Shown: piece after piece, positions 1 through 11,215 of the stretch
Position numbering within the stretch: position 1 is the first letter of the stretch
How the letters are laid out: each line of letters begins with the position of its first letter
NCBI RefSeq assembly: GCF_030867095.1
Contig: NC_081829.1
Span: 49,473,036 to 49,537,035 of the forward strand
Source of the DNA: Alligator mississippiensis
Taxonomy: Eukaryota > Chordata > Crocodylia > Alligatoridae
Length of the DNA stretch: 64,000 bases
Direction: 5' to 3'
Position numbers and translations under genes: made by a program
The notes under the pieces: model-generated
The model's input: only the letters and a program-made list of their open reading frames with translations
Database searches by the model: none
Told to the model about the DNA's origin: nothing

Positions 1-660
1 TTTCCACAAAGGAAGCTGAGACTTGAGTTTCTTTTCTGGATTACAGAGGCTTTCTTCTTGGTTGCTGGCCAAGACCTCCAGGGTCCATGTAGTAGGCTCT
101 TCATCCCACTTGCTCACCTCTGCCTTACATCTCTCCATTACACCTTGTAACTTTGGAATCATTGCTGGCCACAAGGCAAGCTGTGTTCATGAGCTATGAC
201 CACTGCAGTGGCAGAAGCTGAGGCTTAAGTTTCTTTTCTGAATTATGAAGGATTTCTTCTTGATTGCTGGCCAAGACCACTGGGGTCCATGTAATAGGCT
301 CTTTGCCTCACTTGCCCATCTCTACCTTAAACCTTGCAGAGGCTTTCTTCTTGGTTGCTGGCCAAGACCTCCAGGGTCTGGGTAGTAAGCTTTTCACCCC
401 ACTTGGCCACCTCTGCCTTACACCTTTCCATTGCACCATTGTAACTTTGGAATCATTGCTGGCCACAAAGGAAGTCGAGCTTTCTTCACTGGCTTTGTCC
501 CAAGCATCAGCTCAATTTCCACAAGTTCTGTAGGCCCATTTCATAGTCTTCTCACCCTCCTCCTGGTTACTGGCCATGTCCCAGAAAATTTAGACTGGGG
601 TACATGTGTTTTGACACCCACCCACCACTCTGTCTCCTTGAGGCTTCTGTTTCCTTGAGT
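1..660. repeat. Satellite-like imperfect tandem repeat
   Basis: A block containing GCTGGCCAAGACC recurs near positions 63, 265 and 356. TTTGGAATCATTGCTGGCCAC recurs near 150 and 449, and TGAGTTTCTTTTCTG-like blocks recur near 25, 230 and 650. The unit is not uniform: spacing is about 90 to 290 bp. The array reaches the left window edge. No coding potential is convincing; the short frames here are repeat translations. Pieces of the same sequence reappear in inverted orientation at 4131-4165 and 4501-4523. Confidence 0.65.
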
Positions 661-999
661 TTTTTCTCTGACTTGCAGAAGGAAGGGCTTTTAACTACTT
701 TATTCAGGGGTTCAGAGATACAAAAAGGTTGACCGCTTACAAAACAGAGACAAAAAGGGTACCATCAAACCAAGAACTCCATGTCATTTCATTCACATCA
801 CACCATGACAGACACCTTCACTACATTCCACATCGTGTCGTACATGCTAGTTATGCGGTCGGAACGTTGGCCACACAGTCATATCTATAAAGAATTCCTA
901 CCCTGCTCCATCCAAACATACACGTGACAACACCTTCAACTTCCCACACAAAAAGAAAGCAAAAAAGCAGCCTGGTAAGGGCCCAGGGCACAGCACAAG

Positions 1000-2630
1000 C
1001 TGAAAGTCATAGTCCAACACTGAGCCTGCCCGGTCGCCCAGACTGGTCATGACACCAGAGCTTGTATTTGAGAAGGCCGTCCTCCACATGGCACATCACT
1101 CCTTCAAGGGCCCAGTGTGTCTCAAAGGTGGGCACTGCCCGCTGGACCACAGCGTACTCAAACTCCAGTGAGAGGTGTGCCTGTACCAGGAGGCGGAAAA
1201 GCTGCACGGCATCTTCTGAGCCAGTCCCGGAAAGCCAGTTTTGGTGGTTCTTGAGGACGGCCATCTTGCCCTGACCCAGTAAAAAGTTGGCTAGGCAGAC
1301 GGAGCCCTTCTCAGCCACCCTGTATGGGTAGGAGCACATGTAGGTGGCCTCCAAGAGGCTCCTGCCCAGCGCTCACAGCAGCAGCTCAAGCATGACAAAG
1401 AGCAGCTGCAGGCGGCAACATTCAAGAAAGGCATGAAAGAGGGTCTCCTCAACAACCCCCGGGCACAAGGAGCAGGCCGTCGAGGTGGCTGGGTCAAAGT
1501 GGGACGCAAACCTGCCAGTGGCTAGGATGCCATGCAGCAACCACCACTGCAGGTCACCAGTCTTCTTGGTGGTTGGTGGCTTAGACAATGTGCATCACGC
1601 CCGGTAGGCTGATGGGGAATCTGGCGGCCCCAGGCCCCATCACCACGGTATATGGGGGCAACCCGCCAGCACTTGGGCATGGTGGACATGAACCACCCAG
1701 GCATATAGGCTTCGACATGACAGAAAAGCAAAGGGGCAACCCGTGTCACTGTCAGGAGGCACAGGGAGTGTCAGCAGGGTGCCAGGTCCATCGGCCAGCT
1801 CACCGGCCATGGCCGGGGTGACTAGCAGTGCAGGAAAAACCTCGCTTGGGACATCTATGGTGTGGGGGACCTGGTCCACCCAGAGATGGCCATCCAGGGT
1901 GGCTGCTGCCTCCAGTGGGGTGGAAGGTGGCCTGCCAGGCTCGTACCATGCCATGGTAGAAAGCTGGAAGCACTGACCAGTTCAAAAGTGTGAGGTCCAA
2001 CAGGAAGAGCTCCCCGGTCAAAACCGAGGGCCCCCATCCTCTGCAGAAACCAGCATGCCAGTTGTTGCCAAGGTAGGTGCTCCTCATGTACAGGAGTCAT
2101 TGAAGGGCCTGCAGATGGAAGGCGACCACCTTGCTTGCAAAGTCAACCAAACTCTGGCCCCACTCAGCTACAGGTGGGCAAAGGACAGCTCGTGGGAGCC
2201 AGTTGCACCCATCCCAGAAATAATCGACCAGGAGGCACTGGAGTCTCTTGAGTAGGTCCTGTGGTGGATCAAGTCTGTTGCACTGGTGCCACAAGGTCAC
2301 CACCTCCAGGTTGTTCATGATGAGGACACGTTCACAATAGGAGAGGCTGGGTAGGTACCTCTGGGTATGGTGCACCTTCCTCGAGGCTGTCCCAGTTGCA
2401 CGCCTTGAAGGTCGATAGCCCTAGGAACATGCCCAGGACCTTAAGGCCCTCGCAGCACCAGGTAAGGCCTCCTGGCAAATCGGGGGGGGGGGGGTGTCAC
2501 ACTGATCCACATGCCAAGCAGCTGGGTATCACTCTGGGCCCAGTTGATACGAGCTAAGGAGGCATATTCATAGGCTTGCTGGCAGTCTGTCAGAGCCTCC
2601 ACGTCTTCCTGGGTGTTAAGGAAGATGGTA
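1000..2630 (-). pseudogene. Tx1 ORF2 C-terminal remnant (copy 1)
   Basis: This is the C-terminal third of a LINE ORF2 polyprotein, in several frames with stops. Blocks shared with the better copy are a segment just after the RT active site (about 2560-2630), a block with DYFWDGCNWLPRA (2097-2375), and a zinc-binding motif C-x2-C...H-x4-C (CSLCPGVV...FHAFLEC, about 1380-1500). That C-terminal motif is typical of L1/Tx1-type ORF2. The tail continues to about 1000 with a block matching the end of copy 2. No endonuclease or catalytic RT residues remain, so this copy could not have moved itself. Confidence 0.7.
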
Positions 2631-2729
2631 AGTGGGAGAGGGTTGGGGCCCAGTCCCAGCCCCTCCGCTGGATGACACTCTCATGCCAGAAACTCCAGCC
2701 CCCTCAGATGGAATAGGGGTGGAAGGAGA

Positions 2730-3419
2730 TCAGGAAAAACTCCCGGCCTCACTGGGTGGGGCCTGTGTCCCAGAGGTGGATGCGCCATCTGTTGGTGCCG
2801 CTGTAATCACCAATGTTCTGGCCACTCTCTCCCATGGGCACTGGGCTGCTAGGTGGGAAGATCTACCACACTGGAAACACGTAGTCTCCCCAAAAGAAAA
2901 ACAGATCACAAACCTCCACCCTTTGAACATGAGGCTCAAGGACTGAGGCAGAGACCATGGACCCTCCCTGAGAAGCATGAAAACTGGTCTTCCAAAAGAC
3001 AGGACATGGCTCAGTTTTGAGTTCCTACTTCCTATCATCAGTCGGCGAAAGGGACTTGTAAGAACCCCATAGGGCTTGAGTTCCTTGGCCAGCTCCCAAT
3101 CGGCCACATGCGGGGGCACATTAGAAATCACCACCCTCACTTCTGGGGTATCTAGGGGCGTGACAAAATAGTGTGTGCCCGCAATGTCCAGGCCCTCTGC
3201 ACACACCCTATTAACTAGGGTGGAATCGCTCAGGTAAATCATTGGGACCATGTTAACACGACCTGCGTAACATATGTTACACTGTCCTAGGAGACTAGCA
3301 AGGCCATCTACGCAGAGCTCGATGCCGATGTAGGGAGGGGTGTGAACCCTTAAGCCATGGGTAATGGGGAGGTTCTGAGAGGCATCCCCATGCCAGCTGC
3401 TGGGTGTAGGAGCAGCCAT
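2730..3419 (-). pseudogene. Tx1 ORF1 fragment with intact CCHC knuckle
   Basis: This 229-codon open frame starts at a methionine (3419) that aligns with the ORF1 start of copy 2. It encodes the LINE ORF1 nucleic-acid-binding protein. Residues about 20-165 form two related blocks. One of them (VRVVISNVPPHVADWELAKEL, about 94-114, quoted in part) resembles an RRM-type beta-alpha segment. A zinc knuckle C-x2-C-x4-H-x4-C follows at C181, C184, H189 and C194. The layout resembles ZCCHC3-like proteins, but the neighbouring ORF2 remnant shows it is a transposon gene. The Pro/Ser-rich second half found in copy 2 is lost at the internal deletion. It is open but truncated, so I score it as a remnant rather than a host gene. 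Confidence 0.7.
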
Positions 3420-3974
3420 TCCTGCTAGGACAGGGTTAATTTCAAGCTGTAACTGAAAAAATGGGGGGGAAAAAAGTTTATACTAACTAAAAAGATAAGT
3501 GTCTGGGAATGCATTCATAAAACTCTAGATGGGAGGGGGAAAGGGGCAGAGAGAAAAAAAAAAAAAAAAGGGGGGGCATTTGAAACAGCGAAAAAAGAAA
3601 ACAAAGGGGGGGGAAAAAGGGGGTAAAGGGCACCCCTTGGAAAGCAAGCTATTGGAAAAAATAACTCCCACAACAAACAAGCAGAAAAGAAAGAAAGGAA
3701 AAGAGACAGTAAGAAAAACAGGCTGCAACTCACAGACAAAGAACTCAACTCACAGACAAAGAGACCCGAAGTACAGGGGGGAAGGGACAGGGAGGAGAGA
3801 AAAAGGAGAAAAAATGCTGCAAAAATGCAAGAAAAGAATCAGAAAGTGAGCTAAACAGAAGCTAGAGACCTTTAGACAGGTGGGAGTCAGAAAAGAAAAG
3901 AGATAGGAAGCTGGGGAGTCTTATGCACAGGATCACCCCACGCAGCTCCAAGCGAGCCTTGTCCAGTACGTTCA

Positions 3975-4137
3975 GAAAGGAAGGAAGGAAGGCAGATGTT
4001 AAATAAATAAGAATAACAGAAAGTAGTTTAAACAAGAGAACATATTTAAAAAAAAATAAGGATAAGAGAAAGTAGAAGGTCCCCCCCACACCTGAAGGGG
4101 CCCCTCTCCCTCCCTCCCTCCCTCCCTCCGCTTTGTG
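3975..4137. repeat. GGAA microsatellite and TCCC microsatellite
   Basis: A short GGAA run lies at about 3975-3991 and a TCCC run at about 4106-4137, with AT-rich DNA between them. The GGAA run may be part of the target site of Tx1 copy 1: GAAGGAAGGG also flanks its 3' end at 678-687. Confidence 0.7.
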
Positions 4138-4560
4138 GCCAGCAAAGATTCCAAAGTTACAATGTAATAGAGATTAGCATGGCTCAACTCAGCCAGCCAG
4201 CTAAGTCAGGCCGTACATCTCCACCTGAGGGGGCCCCTAGGGGACTGTACCCGGGGCTCCCTCCCTCCCTAACTAAGCTTTGTGGGTGGGTTTATTTAGT
4301 GTTCTTTCTTGCAAGAAATGCTGGCTGCACACTGGCACTGGTTAAGCATTTGACCTCCCTCCATCCGATAACAGTCCACCCTGCAACTTTTCAGCAATGC
4401 CATGACCCCATAAAAGTTGCACAGTTATCATCGAACCAAAAAGCACCCTACCCACCCCCCATTGGAAATGCATGCCATATAGGCCAAAAGTAAAACACTG
4501 CTGGGACACGGCCAGTAACCAGGAAGGGCCAGTAACCAGGCTGGCTGCCTGCCTGCCTCC
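4131..4560. repeat. Inverted fragments of the left-edge satellite-like repeat
   Basis: Positions 4131-4165 are the reverse complement of the TTTGGAATCATTGCTGGCCAC block in 1-660. Positions 4501-4523 (GGACACGGCCAGTAACCAG) are the reverse complement of the block at about 559-582. The stretch between them (4200-4500) shows no other recognisable feature. Confidence 0.55.
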
Positions 4561-7510
4561 CTCTTGCCCTCACACCATATAGCCCTCCATCCATCCATAT
4601 CATATCAATGGATTAGGATTACTCAAGGGACCTTGGGTGCATATTGTGAATTGGTGTTTTATCCTATTGTATTTTGTTTGCTGGCAGTGGCTTTACTGTA
4701 AAAAAATGTATTCACCAGTTGACTACCAACGGCATTGTTGAGTAAAACAAAAATGTGTATACTGTTTTAGCTTTATTGTGATTTCTCAATTGAATTCATT
4801 GCAATTCAATTTATTATGAAAAAATAAGGATAAGGAACACAAAATTCTGATTTTTACTTGGTCCTGCTTGATTTTAGGGCATGGACCTGGGAGTGGGGGA
4901 GCGGTTTGCAGCTGGCCAGGGGTGGGAGTGCATACAGGACCTTCACTTAACACAGGAAGTATACAGTACCACTAGCGGGGATGGCTACAGGGGGATGACC
5001 TGGTAGGGGAGCTGCAGAGTTGTGGTCACCTTGGAGACAGTGACCATCAATTAATTAAATTTCCATTTAAAACATATATCATTGTACAGTAAAATCTCTG
5101 TTATTCGGTACTTAACCAACCGAAATACTCCATTAACCAGAGTTTCTGGCCAGACACGGGGAGGGGCAGAGGAAAGCTCACACATGGCAGCTGCCGACGC
5201 CACCCACCACCCTGAGCTGCTGCTGCTTTGCATGCAGCCACCACCACACCCCTCACCCCTCAGCTTTGCTGGCTAGATGCGGGGGCGGGGGCAGGGAAAA
5301 TCTCACACATATGCAACCAGATATCTTATCCTTTTATCCTTCTCCTTACCTGGATACTCTGCCTAGGTACTCCCCCCTCCCCTGAAAAATCTGTGGGAGG
5401 GAGCTCCTGCTTTCTGCTCCAGCAGTGCTTAACTGCTACAGAACCTAACCTTAGTTGTTAACTTCCTTCTTCCCATGAAGAAGTAGCTTCTAATCTAGCA
5501 GATGCTGCTATGCAGTATAGTCCTGTCTGCTTTAAGAAGTCTTGAAAGGTGTCCAGGCTCCTAACTGCAAGGATGAACATATGCCTGCAGACGTATTTGG
5601 TGGGGAGGAAAGGAAAAGAGGAAGCCAACAACATGCGACTCCCCAACTCCCCATTTACTACCAAGTACTCTTTGCAAAATAGTTTGAGAACCCACTGATC
5701 TACAGATTATATACTGGACTCAGAGCATGTTAGGATTGAGTTTGGGGCATTTACACAGTGTTATTATCACTTAGTTATATATAATACTAAGAGTTACTTT
5801 AACATTTAATAGGAAATTAAATTTAATTTAAGGAACTTTCAGGAGCTTAGGACACTATATTATAATTTACAAATTAACTTCTATTTTGAGGTTTTCCATT
5901 ATAAACAGAATAAAATTAACTTGGCAGAGAATTTCATTTTTCAGGTACAAATAGTTTGGGAAAAAAAGAAAACTGATAGCAACAAAGTTATTGTGAGCGT
6001 ACAAGATGTCAAATGAATTAAATTGATTCATTCTTAAATTTAACTGGCAGGATTTAATGGTTCACACTGAGACCATGAATAAGTATTTTGTTCAATGAAT
6101 GACTACAATTTAATGACTGTTGATGTCAGTGTATTTTGCCCAGGGTAAAATTTGATATATGAATTATTCACTGCTGGATGGAATGAATGGAACCATGTTC
6201 ATACACTGAATGCTAACTGTGGTTATTTGACATGACGGGGCACAGTTGATGCTGACAAAGGACAATGGTTAATTTACAATGTGGTACTGGGGTTCAGTCA
6301 TTCTAGTTAAGATCTTTATAGAAAGCATGGCACTTTTTGTCATGTACTTCACATTAAGATGGATTCTGTGTGCCAAAAAACACTGAAGCATAGCGTCACC
6401 TTTAAAAATGTTCGCTTGTTCAAAGAAAAAAAAAACACTTTCCTGTCTTCTTTGGTTGACACATTGCTCCAAAGAAAATGTGTTTAAGAGCAACTTAAAA
6501 ATAAATGGAGGGCTACATCCATATATCACTTGAGACCCTTGTCATAGATGTGATAGTTGATAGCTACTAGAACTTCCTTGATAGGGAAAGATTTGGCAGT
6601 CTCTCACACAACAGAATCTTGGACTGGAAATAATAGTACTTTTACCTAAACTTTTATTTACAAAGATTAGAGAGAAGGGAACTGGGCAAGAGTTCTGTAT
6701 TGGCATGTTTTCAACAAGCAATCAAGTAAGACATTTTCCCAGACTTCTTAAAATGCTGTTGCTTGAGTGAAAACCATCTGCAACCTGGAAAGATGCAATG
6801 AAATTCAGTTTAATCTGATGACTAGGACCCCAAATTTACTTACAAATAACAACAACAACTACATTTGCCTTTACTTTACAGGTCCCAGCTGCACCATTAC
6901 TTACTATGCATATCTCTGACCCTGAAATGTTTCCTGTTGCTTTTTATTTATGTGATTTAAAAATAGGGGTAGATGAAAGCTGTTCTTTTTTTTACCATTT
7001 TTTCTATAAAATTTCACAAGCAACTATTCAGTTTCATCATCTTGCAGCCCATTTTAACTTTCCATGTGTGAATGAGTCGAGTCACTACACTGTAAGTACA
7101 GAAGGCCTGAGTCAGTAACCAAACAACGTCCACTTCCTAGTGCATAGCTTTACTGACATCCCACCAAATATCCTGCAGGCCTAGCTATTATGATGATAAA
7201 ATCATCATACCACCTAGAAAAAAGCAGCTAAAAACATAAGCCATAAAGAAAATTTCTGTCTGCTTTGGTGCTTGGTAGCACAAGCAGGGAGAAAAAACCC
7301 ACAGGAAAATAATTGTACAAGGATGAAGCATGTTGGGGCAGGAAGTAGGTCTCCTTTAATATACAGATTATATTGTAGAAAAATAATTATCTGGGGTCAC
7401 AGCCGAGGTCCATTTAAAGTGCTTAATTTCTAAGTTCAAGTATTATCCTGTCCTCTGCAAACAGTGGCATGAGACCTGTGCTCATCACAACTATAAACAC
7501 CCTATCCTAG
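4561..7510. other. AT-rich intergenic DNA, no gene seen
   Basis: Apart from the Tigger-like piece at 5087-5165, I see no frame, motif or repeat I can name. All frames here are short and lack domain signatures. Confidence 0.5.
5087..5165. mobile_element. Tigger/pogo-like DNA transposon end
   Basis: CAGTAAAATCTCTGTTATTCGG follows a TA dinucleotide (TA target of the Tc1/mariner superfamily) and resembles the terminal inverted repeat of Tigger elements, which read CAGT..AACCTC..TTATCCG. The matching other end was not found, so this is a single end or short fragment. Confidence 0.5.
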
Positions 7511-7677
7511 GTGCATCTACACAAGGTGCTTTACTGTGGAGTAAGAGTCCGTGTCTACCTGTGCAGATGCTTACTGCACAGCAATTTGCTCTAATCATGA
7601 GTAAATTTGCTGCTTGTAAATACAAATAACAAATTTACTTGCAATTAGTTACTGCACAGTAACACATGTGTAGATGC
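7511..7677. mobile_element. MITE with inverted ends
   Basis: The left end GTGCATCTACAC..GTGCTTTACTG is mirrored by the right end CAGTAACACATGTGTAGATGC, giving a roughly 167-bp non-autonomous DNA element. The target duplication is not clear. Confidence 0.5.
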
Positions 7678-7679
7678 TA

Positions 7680-7703
7680 ACCAGGAGCAAATTTGCTCCT
7701 GGT
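7680..7703. repeat. Perfect 24-bp palindrome
   Basis: A perfectly self-complementary 24-mer centred on AAATTT (arms ACCAGGAGCAAA) lies directly beside the MITE end. It may be the fold point of a neighbouring repeat. Confidence 0.7.
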
Positions 7704-7879
7704 CAGCCCCAACACAAGGGGGCCATCTGCAGCTTAGCCCCAGGGCCCCGGACTGGGAGCTTCTTGAGCTCCATAGCAGGGGTGGCTCTTTGCCTGATCC
7801 AGACCCAGGAACTTAAAAGCCTGTGGGGATCCCAAGGCCCTCGGCCACCTGCAGCCAGGCCTGTGCAAAGCAGCTAGTA

Positions 7880-8700
7880 TTCACTTTGGATTTCGCCGAT
7901 TCAGGGGACATGACTTGATTCAGTGATTCGAATCACTGTCACTAATGGATCTGGCCGAATCTGATTCGGAGATTCAGCCACTGTCTAATTGGCCAAATCT
8001 ACTAATCAAATAGGCCCCATCCCCTGTCCACTATCACAGACCCGTCAATGGCTGTGCTGCCCGACCCCAGCATCCCAGAGCTTTAAAAAAAAAAGCCTCA
8101 TGCTCACCAGCTACTGCCAGGTGAGGGGGCAATCCCTGATGCCCCCCACTGCCCCATGCTGCATGGGGGACCTCTGCCATGAGCCCCCAGAAGTGTCCAT
8201 GGCCACTGCAGTGGGCCGGTGAGTGTGGGGCTTTTTTTCCCCAAAGCATTGGGACACTGGGGTCAGGCAGAGCAGCCATTTATGGGGATGGGAGAGTGGG
8301 TGGGGGATGGGGACTCACGGAAGAGCCCCCCATGCATCACAGGGCAGTGGGGGGAAGTGGGGATCACCCCGTCACCTGTCAGGAGCTGGTGAGTGAGGAG
8401 CTTTTCTTCTTTTTTTTTTCTTTTTTTTTTTTAAGAGCTGGGACACTGGAGCCAGGTGGGGCAGCCATTGATGGGGCTCGGAAAGCAGGCAGGGGATGGG
8501 GCCTGGCGGGGGTCCCCCTGCCCATTACTTACTGTCATGGAGCCAGGGTCCTAATGAATCTCCTAATCTTTCTCTGAATCTTTTCTGAATTGATTTGGGG
8601 CTTTGAATCAATTTGAACTTTTTTATTGGTCTCCTGATTCGATTTGGATTTGGGGATTTGGCTACCCAGTCGGGCCAAAACTCCTCTGAATAGAATCAGC
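7880..8700. repeat. GATTCG-rich repeat, probable non-autonomous DNA element
   Basis: Dense GATTC/GAATC words cluster at both ends (7885-8010 and 8565-8700), around a GC-rich centre (8030-8520) with partly repeated segments (GCATCCCAGAGCTTTAAAAAAAA near 8070; related blocks near 8240 and 8430). Inverted clusters of GAATC words suggest a DNA transposon, but I could not fix termini or target duplication. Confidence 0.4.
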
Positions 8701-8929
8701 ACCCAAAGCTTCTCTTAACCCTACCTGCAGCCTGCTGCAGGACACTGCATTACACAGCAGAAGCCCCAAGCCAGCCACAGCAGCCTGCCCAGGCCAGGCT
8801 GGCCATGGCACCACTGGCTACCAGCAGATCCAGCTTCTCATCAGAGGGGGCCCCTGTCCAGGCATCTGAACATGGTGCCACTGCACCCCAGGACACTGCC
8901 AGGAGCTTCACATCCTCACAGTCAGTGGA

Positions 8930-11100
8930 GACTGACTCAGGCCACCAGGATTATCTAGCCTCCTTTTGAAGACTCCCAGGGTAGGAGCGAGCACCACTTC
9001 CCTTGGAAGTTGGTTCCAGATCCTAGCCACCCTGACTGTGAAGTAGTGCCTCCTGATATCTAGCCTGAATCTACTCTCAGTCAACTTATGGCCGTTATTC
9101 CTTGTTACTACCAGTAGTGCTTGGGGGAACAGGGACTCTCCCATTGCCTGCTGGTCCCCCTCAGTGAGTTTATAGATGGCCACCAGATCCCCTCTCAGCC
9201 TTCTCTTGTGGAAGCTGAACAGGTTCAGGTCCTGTAGCCTCCCCTTGTAGGGCCTGCCTTGCTGCCCTCTGATCATGTGAGTGGCCCTCCTCTGGACCCT
9301 CTCAATGCTGGCCACATCCCTCCTGAAGTGTGGTGCCCAGAACTGGACACAGTACTCCAACTGTGGCCTGACCAGTGTTGCATAGAGGGGGAGGATCACC
9401 TCCTTGGACCTGCTCATGATGCACGTGTGGATGCATGACAAGGTACGGTTAGCCTTCCTGACAGCATCCTCACATTGACAGCCCATGTTCATCTTGCAGT
9501 CAATAATGACTGAAAGATCCTTTTCTGCCTCTGTGCTGATGAGGAGTTCCCTAGCCTGTAGGTATGCTGCTGGTTCTTCCTCCCCAGGTGCAATACCTTG
9601 CAGTTATCAGTATGAAATCCATCCTGTTCTCATCCACTCACCCCTGTAACCTGTCCAATTCTAGTTGCAGCCTGTACCTCTCCTCTAGCATGCCCACTTC
9701 TCCCCACATCTTAGTGTCATCCGCAAATTTGAACAAGGTGCTTTTCACCCTCTCGTCCATGTCACTGATGAAGATGTTGAACAATGCGGGCCTGAGGACC
9801 GAGCCCTGGGGAACCCCACTGCCCATATCCCTTCACGTCAAAAATGACCTGACCACCACCACTCTCTGGGTGCAGCCCTCCAGCCAATTTGAGACCCATC
9901 TGACTTTGTAGGCATTGACACCACAGTCGCCTAATTTTTTAATGAGAATGTCTACCATGACACCTGCATCCAAGGATTTTGTGACCTGGTTGTAGAAGGT
10001 CACCAGGTTGGTCTGACAGGACCTGCCTCTAATGAACCCATGTTGGTTGCCCCTAAGCATAATCTCTCCTGCTGGTCCCTTGCAGATGTGCTCCTGGATA
10101 ATTTTCTCAAAGAGCTTCCCCAGTACTGAGGTAAGACTAACAGGCCTATAGTTTCCTGGGTCCTCCTTCCTCCCTTTTTTGAGACTGGGGACCACATTGG
10201 CCCTTTTCCAGTCCTCTGGCACCTTGCCAGAGTACCATGAGTGCTCGTAAAAGTGTGCCAGGGGTCCTGCAATGACCTGCAATGACCTCTGCTAATTCCC
10301 TCAGCACTCTGGGGTGCAGATCATCAGGGCCTGCTGATTAGTCTTACCAGAAGTTCCCTGACTAGGTCCTCACTGACCCTGGGCCTGGCTGCACCTCCCC
10401 TGGTTCCATCGGGGATCTCAGTGTGTGTGTTTTGGGGGGTAGGGGGGGTGACCCGGTCCCTGCACAGAAAAATGGAGGCAAATAAATTGTTAAAGAGGTT
10501 AGCTTTGTCATCTGGTGAGACCACCAGATTTCCTAGCATGTCTCGCAGAGGCCCCGCGTTACCCGGTACCTTCTTTTTACCCCCCATGTATTTAAAAAAA
10601 GACTTCTTGTTATATCTGATCTGGGTTCCGTCTCTGCCTAGGCCTTCCTAACAGCCCCCCTACAATCTCAAGCAATGGAGGTATAATCCTCCTTGGTGAT
10701 GGCCCCTCCGTTCCATTGGGTATATGCCTCCTTTTTAGCTTTGAGATGTTCCTGGATGCTTTTAGTGAGCCATGGGGGCTTTTGACCACTCTTGTCCCCT
10801 TTGATCCACATTGGGATTGTCACTTTTTGGGCTTAGAGGATCGTCTTCTTAAGGAACAACCACTCTTCCTGGACTCCCAACTCCCCTCCCCTCCAGGACC
10901 TCAGTGCCTCCCAAACTAGTCTCCTTACCTCATTGAAATCCACCCTCCTGAAGTCCAGGGCTGCTGCCTTGCTGCAGGCCTTTGACACCCTGTGCTGGAT
11001 GGTGAATTCCAGTAGGCGATGATCACTATCACCCAGGCTGGGCAGACCTGGCACTAAAGTTAGACACTCATGGACGACTGGTGCCTCCACAATCTCGTGT
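8930..11100 (-). pseudogene. CR1-A ORF2 (reverse transcriptase) remnant
   Basis: These are broken pieces of the CR1 ORF2 polyprotein. In order there is an upstream segment (11123-10833), a pre-RT segment (10587-10324), RT fingers and palm with NYRPVSLTSVLGKLFEKI (10282-9833), the RT core with GVPQGSVL and the catalytic FADD box (9826-9638), then the conserved CR1 C-terminus with YCVQFWAPHF, ERVQRRATHMIRG and RRLRGDLVAIYKL (9492-8908). Frameshifts separate the pieces. The catalytic aspartates of FADD are intact, but the motif A segment (DFSKAFD in CR1-B) is deleted, so the copy is dead. The endonuclease domain lies beyond the 5' truncation. Confidence 0.85.
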
Positions 11101-11106
11101 GTTAAT
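8930..11106 (-). mobile_element. CR1 LINE copy A
   Basis: A CR1 non-LTR retrotransposon fragment on the minus strand, about 2.2 kb. It covers ORF2 from upstream of the RT (11100) to the C-terminal end (8930). It lacks the usual 3' tail with repeated TCATAGAT octamers. At its other end it meets a MITE end at 11107. Confidence 0.85.
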
Positions 11107-11215
11107 GCATTTGCAGGTATCAAATTTAGGTGTGATTAGCCTAATTTTACTCCCGTAATGCATATTAAATTAAATTAATGCAGATTAACGTGTCTTGTGT
11201 TGGTACACCCTATTT
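11107..11215. mobile_element. MITE end related to the palindromic element at 12849-14060
   Basis: GCAGGTATCAAATTTAGG and the following TAATGCATATTAA..GTGTC stretch match 13925-14056. Its other part was probably displaced or replaced by CR1-A. Confidence 0.5.

Larger units (their letters stand above)
688..3970 (-). mobile_element. Tx1-clade LINE, copy 1, internally deleted
   Basis: This is a non-LTR retrotransposon on the minus strand, related to the longer copy at 54969-61448. Reading 5' to 3' (high to low coordinate) it has a purine-rich 5' region (3970-3420), an ORF1 with a CCHC knuckle (about 3419-2640), then directly the C-terminal part of ORF2 (about 2625-1000). The 3' UTR carries a poly-A signal (TTTATT on the plus strand near 699-704). 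The endonuclease and most of the RT are missing: the junction near 2630-2640 joins the region just after the RT YADD box to ORF1. The 3' end is placed at 688 because both copies end in the same TTAAAAG. The 5' end near 3970 is tentative, set by GGAA-rich DNA on both flanks. Confidence 0.75.

Noticed and set aside
2730..3419. Host ZCCHC3-like gene
   Set aside because: The CCHC and RRM-like layout fits, but the frame aligns with ORF1 of the Tx1 LINE and is followed by an ORF2 remnant.
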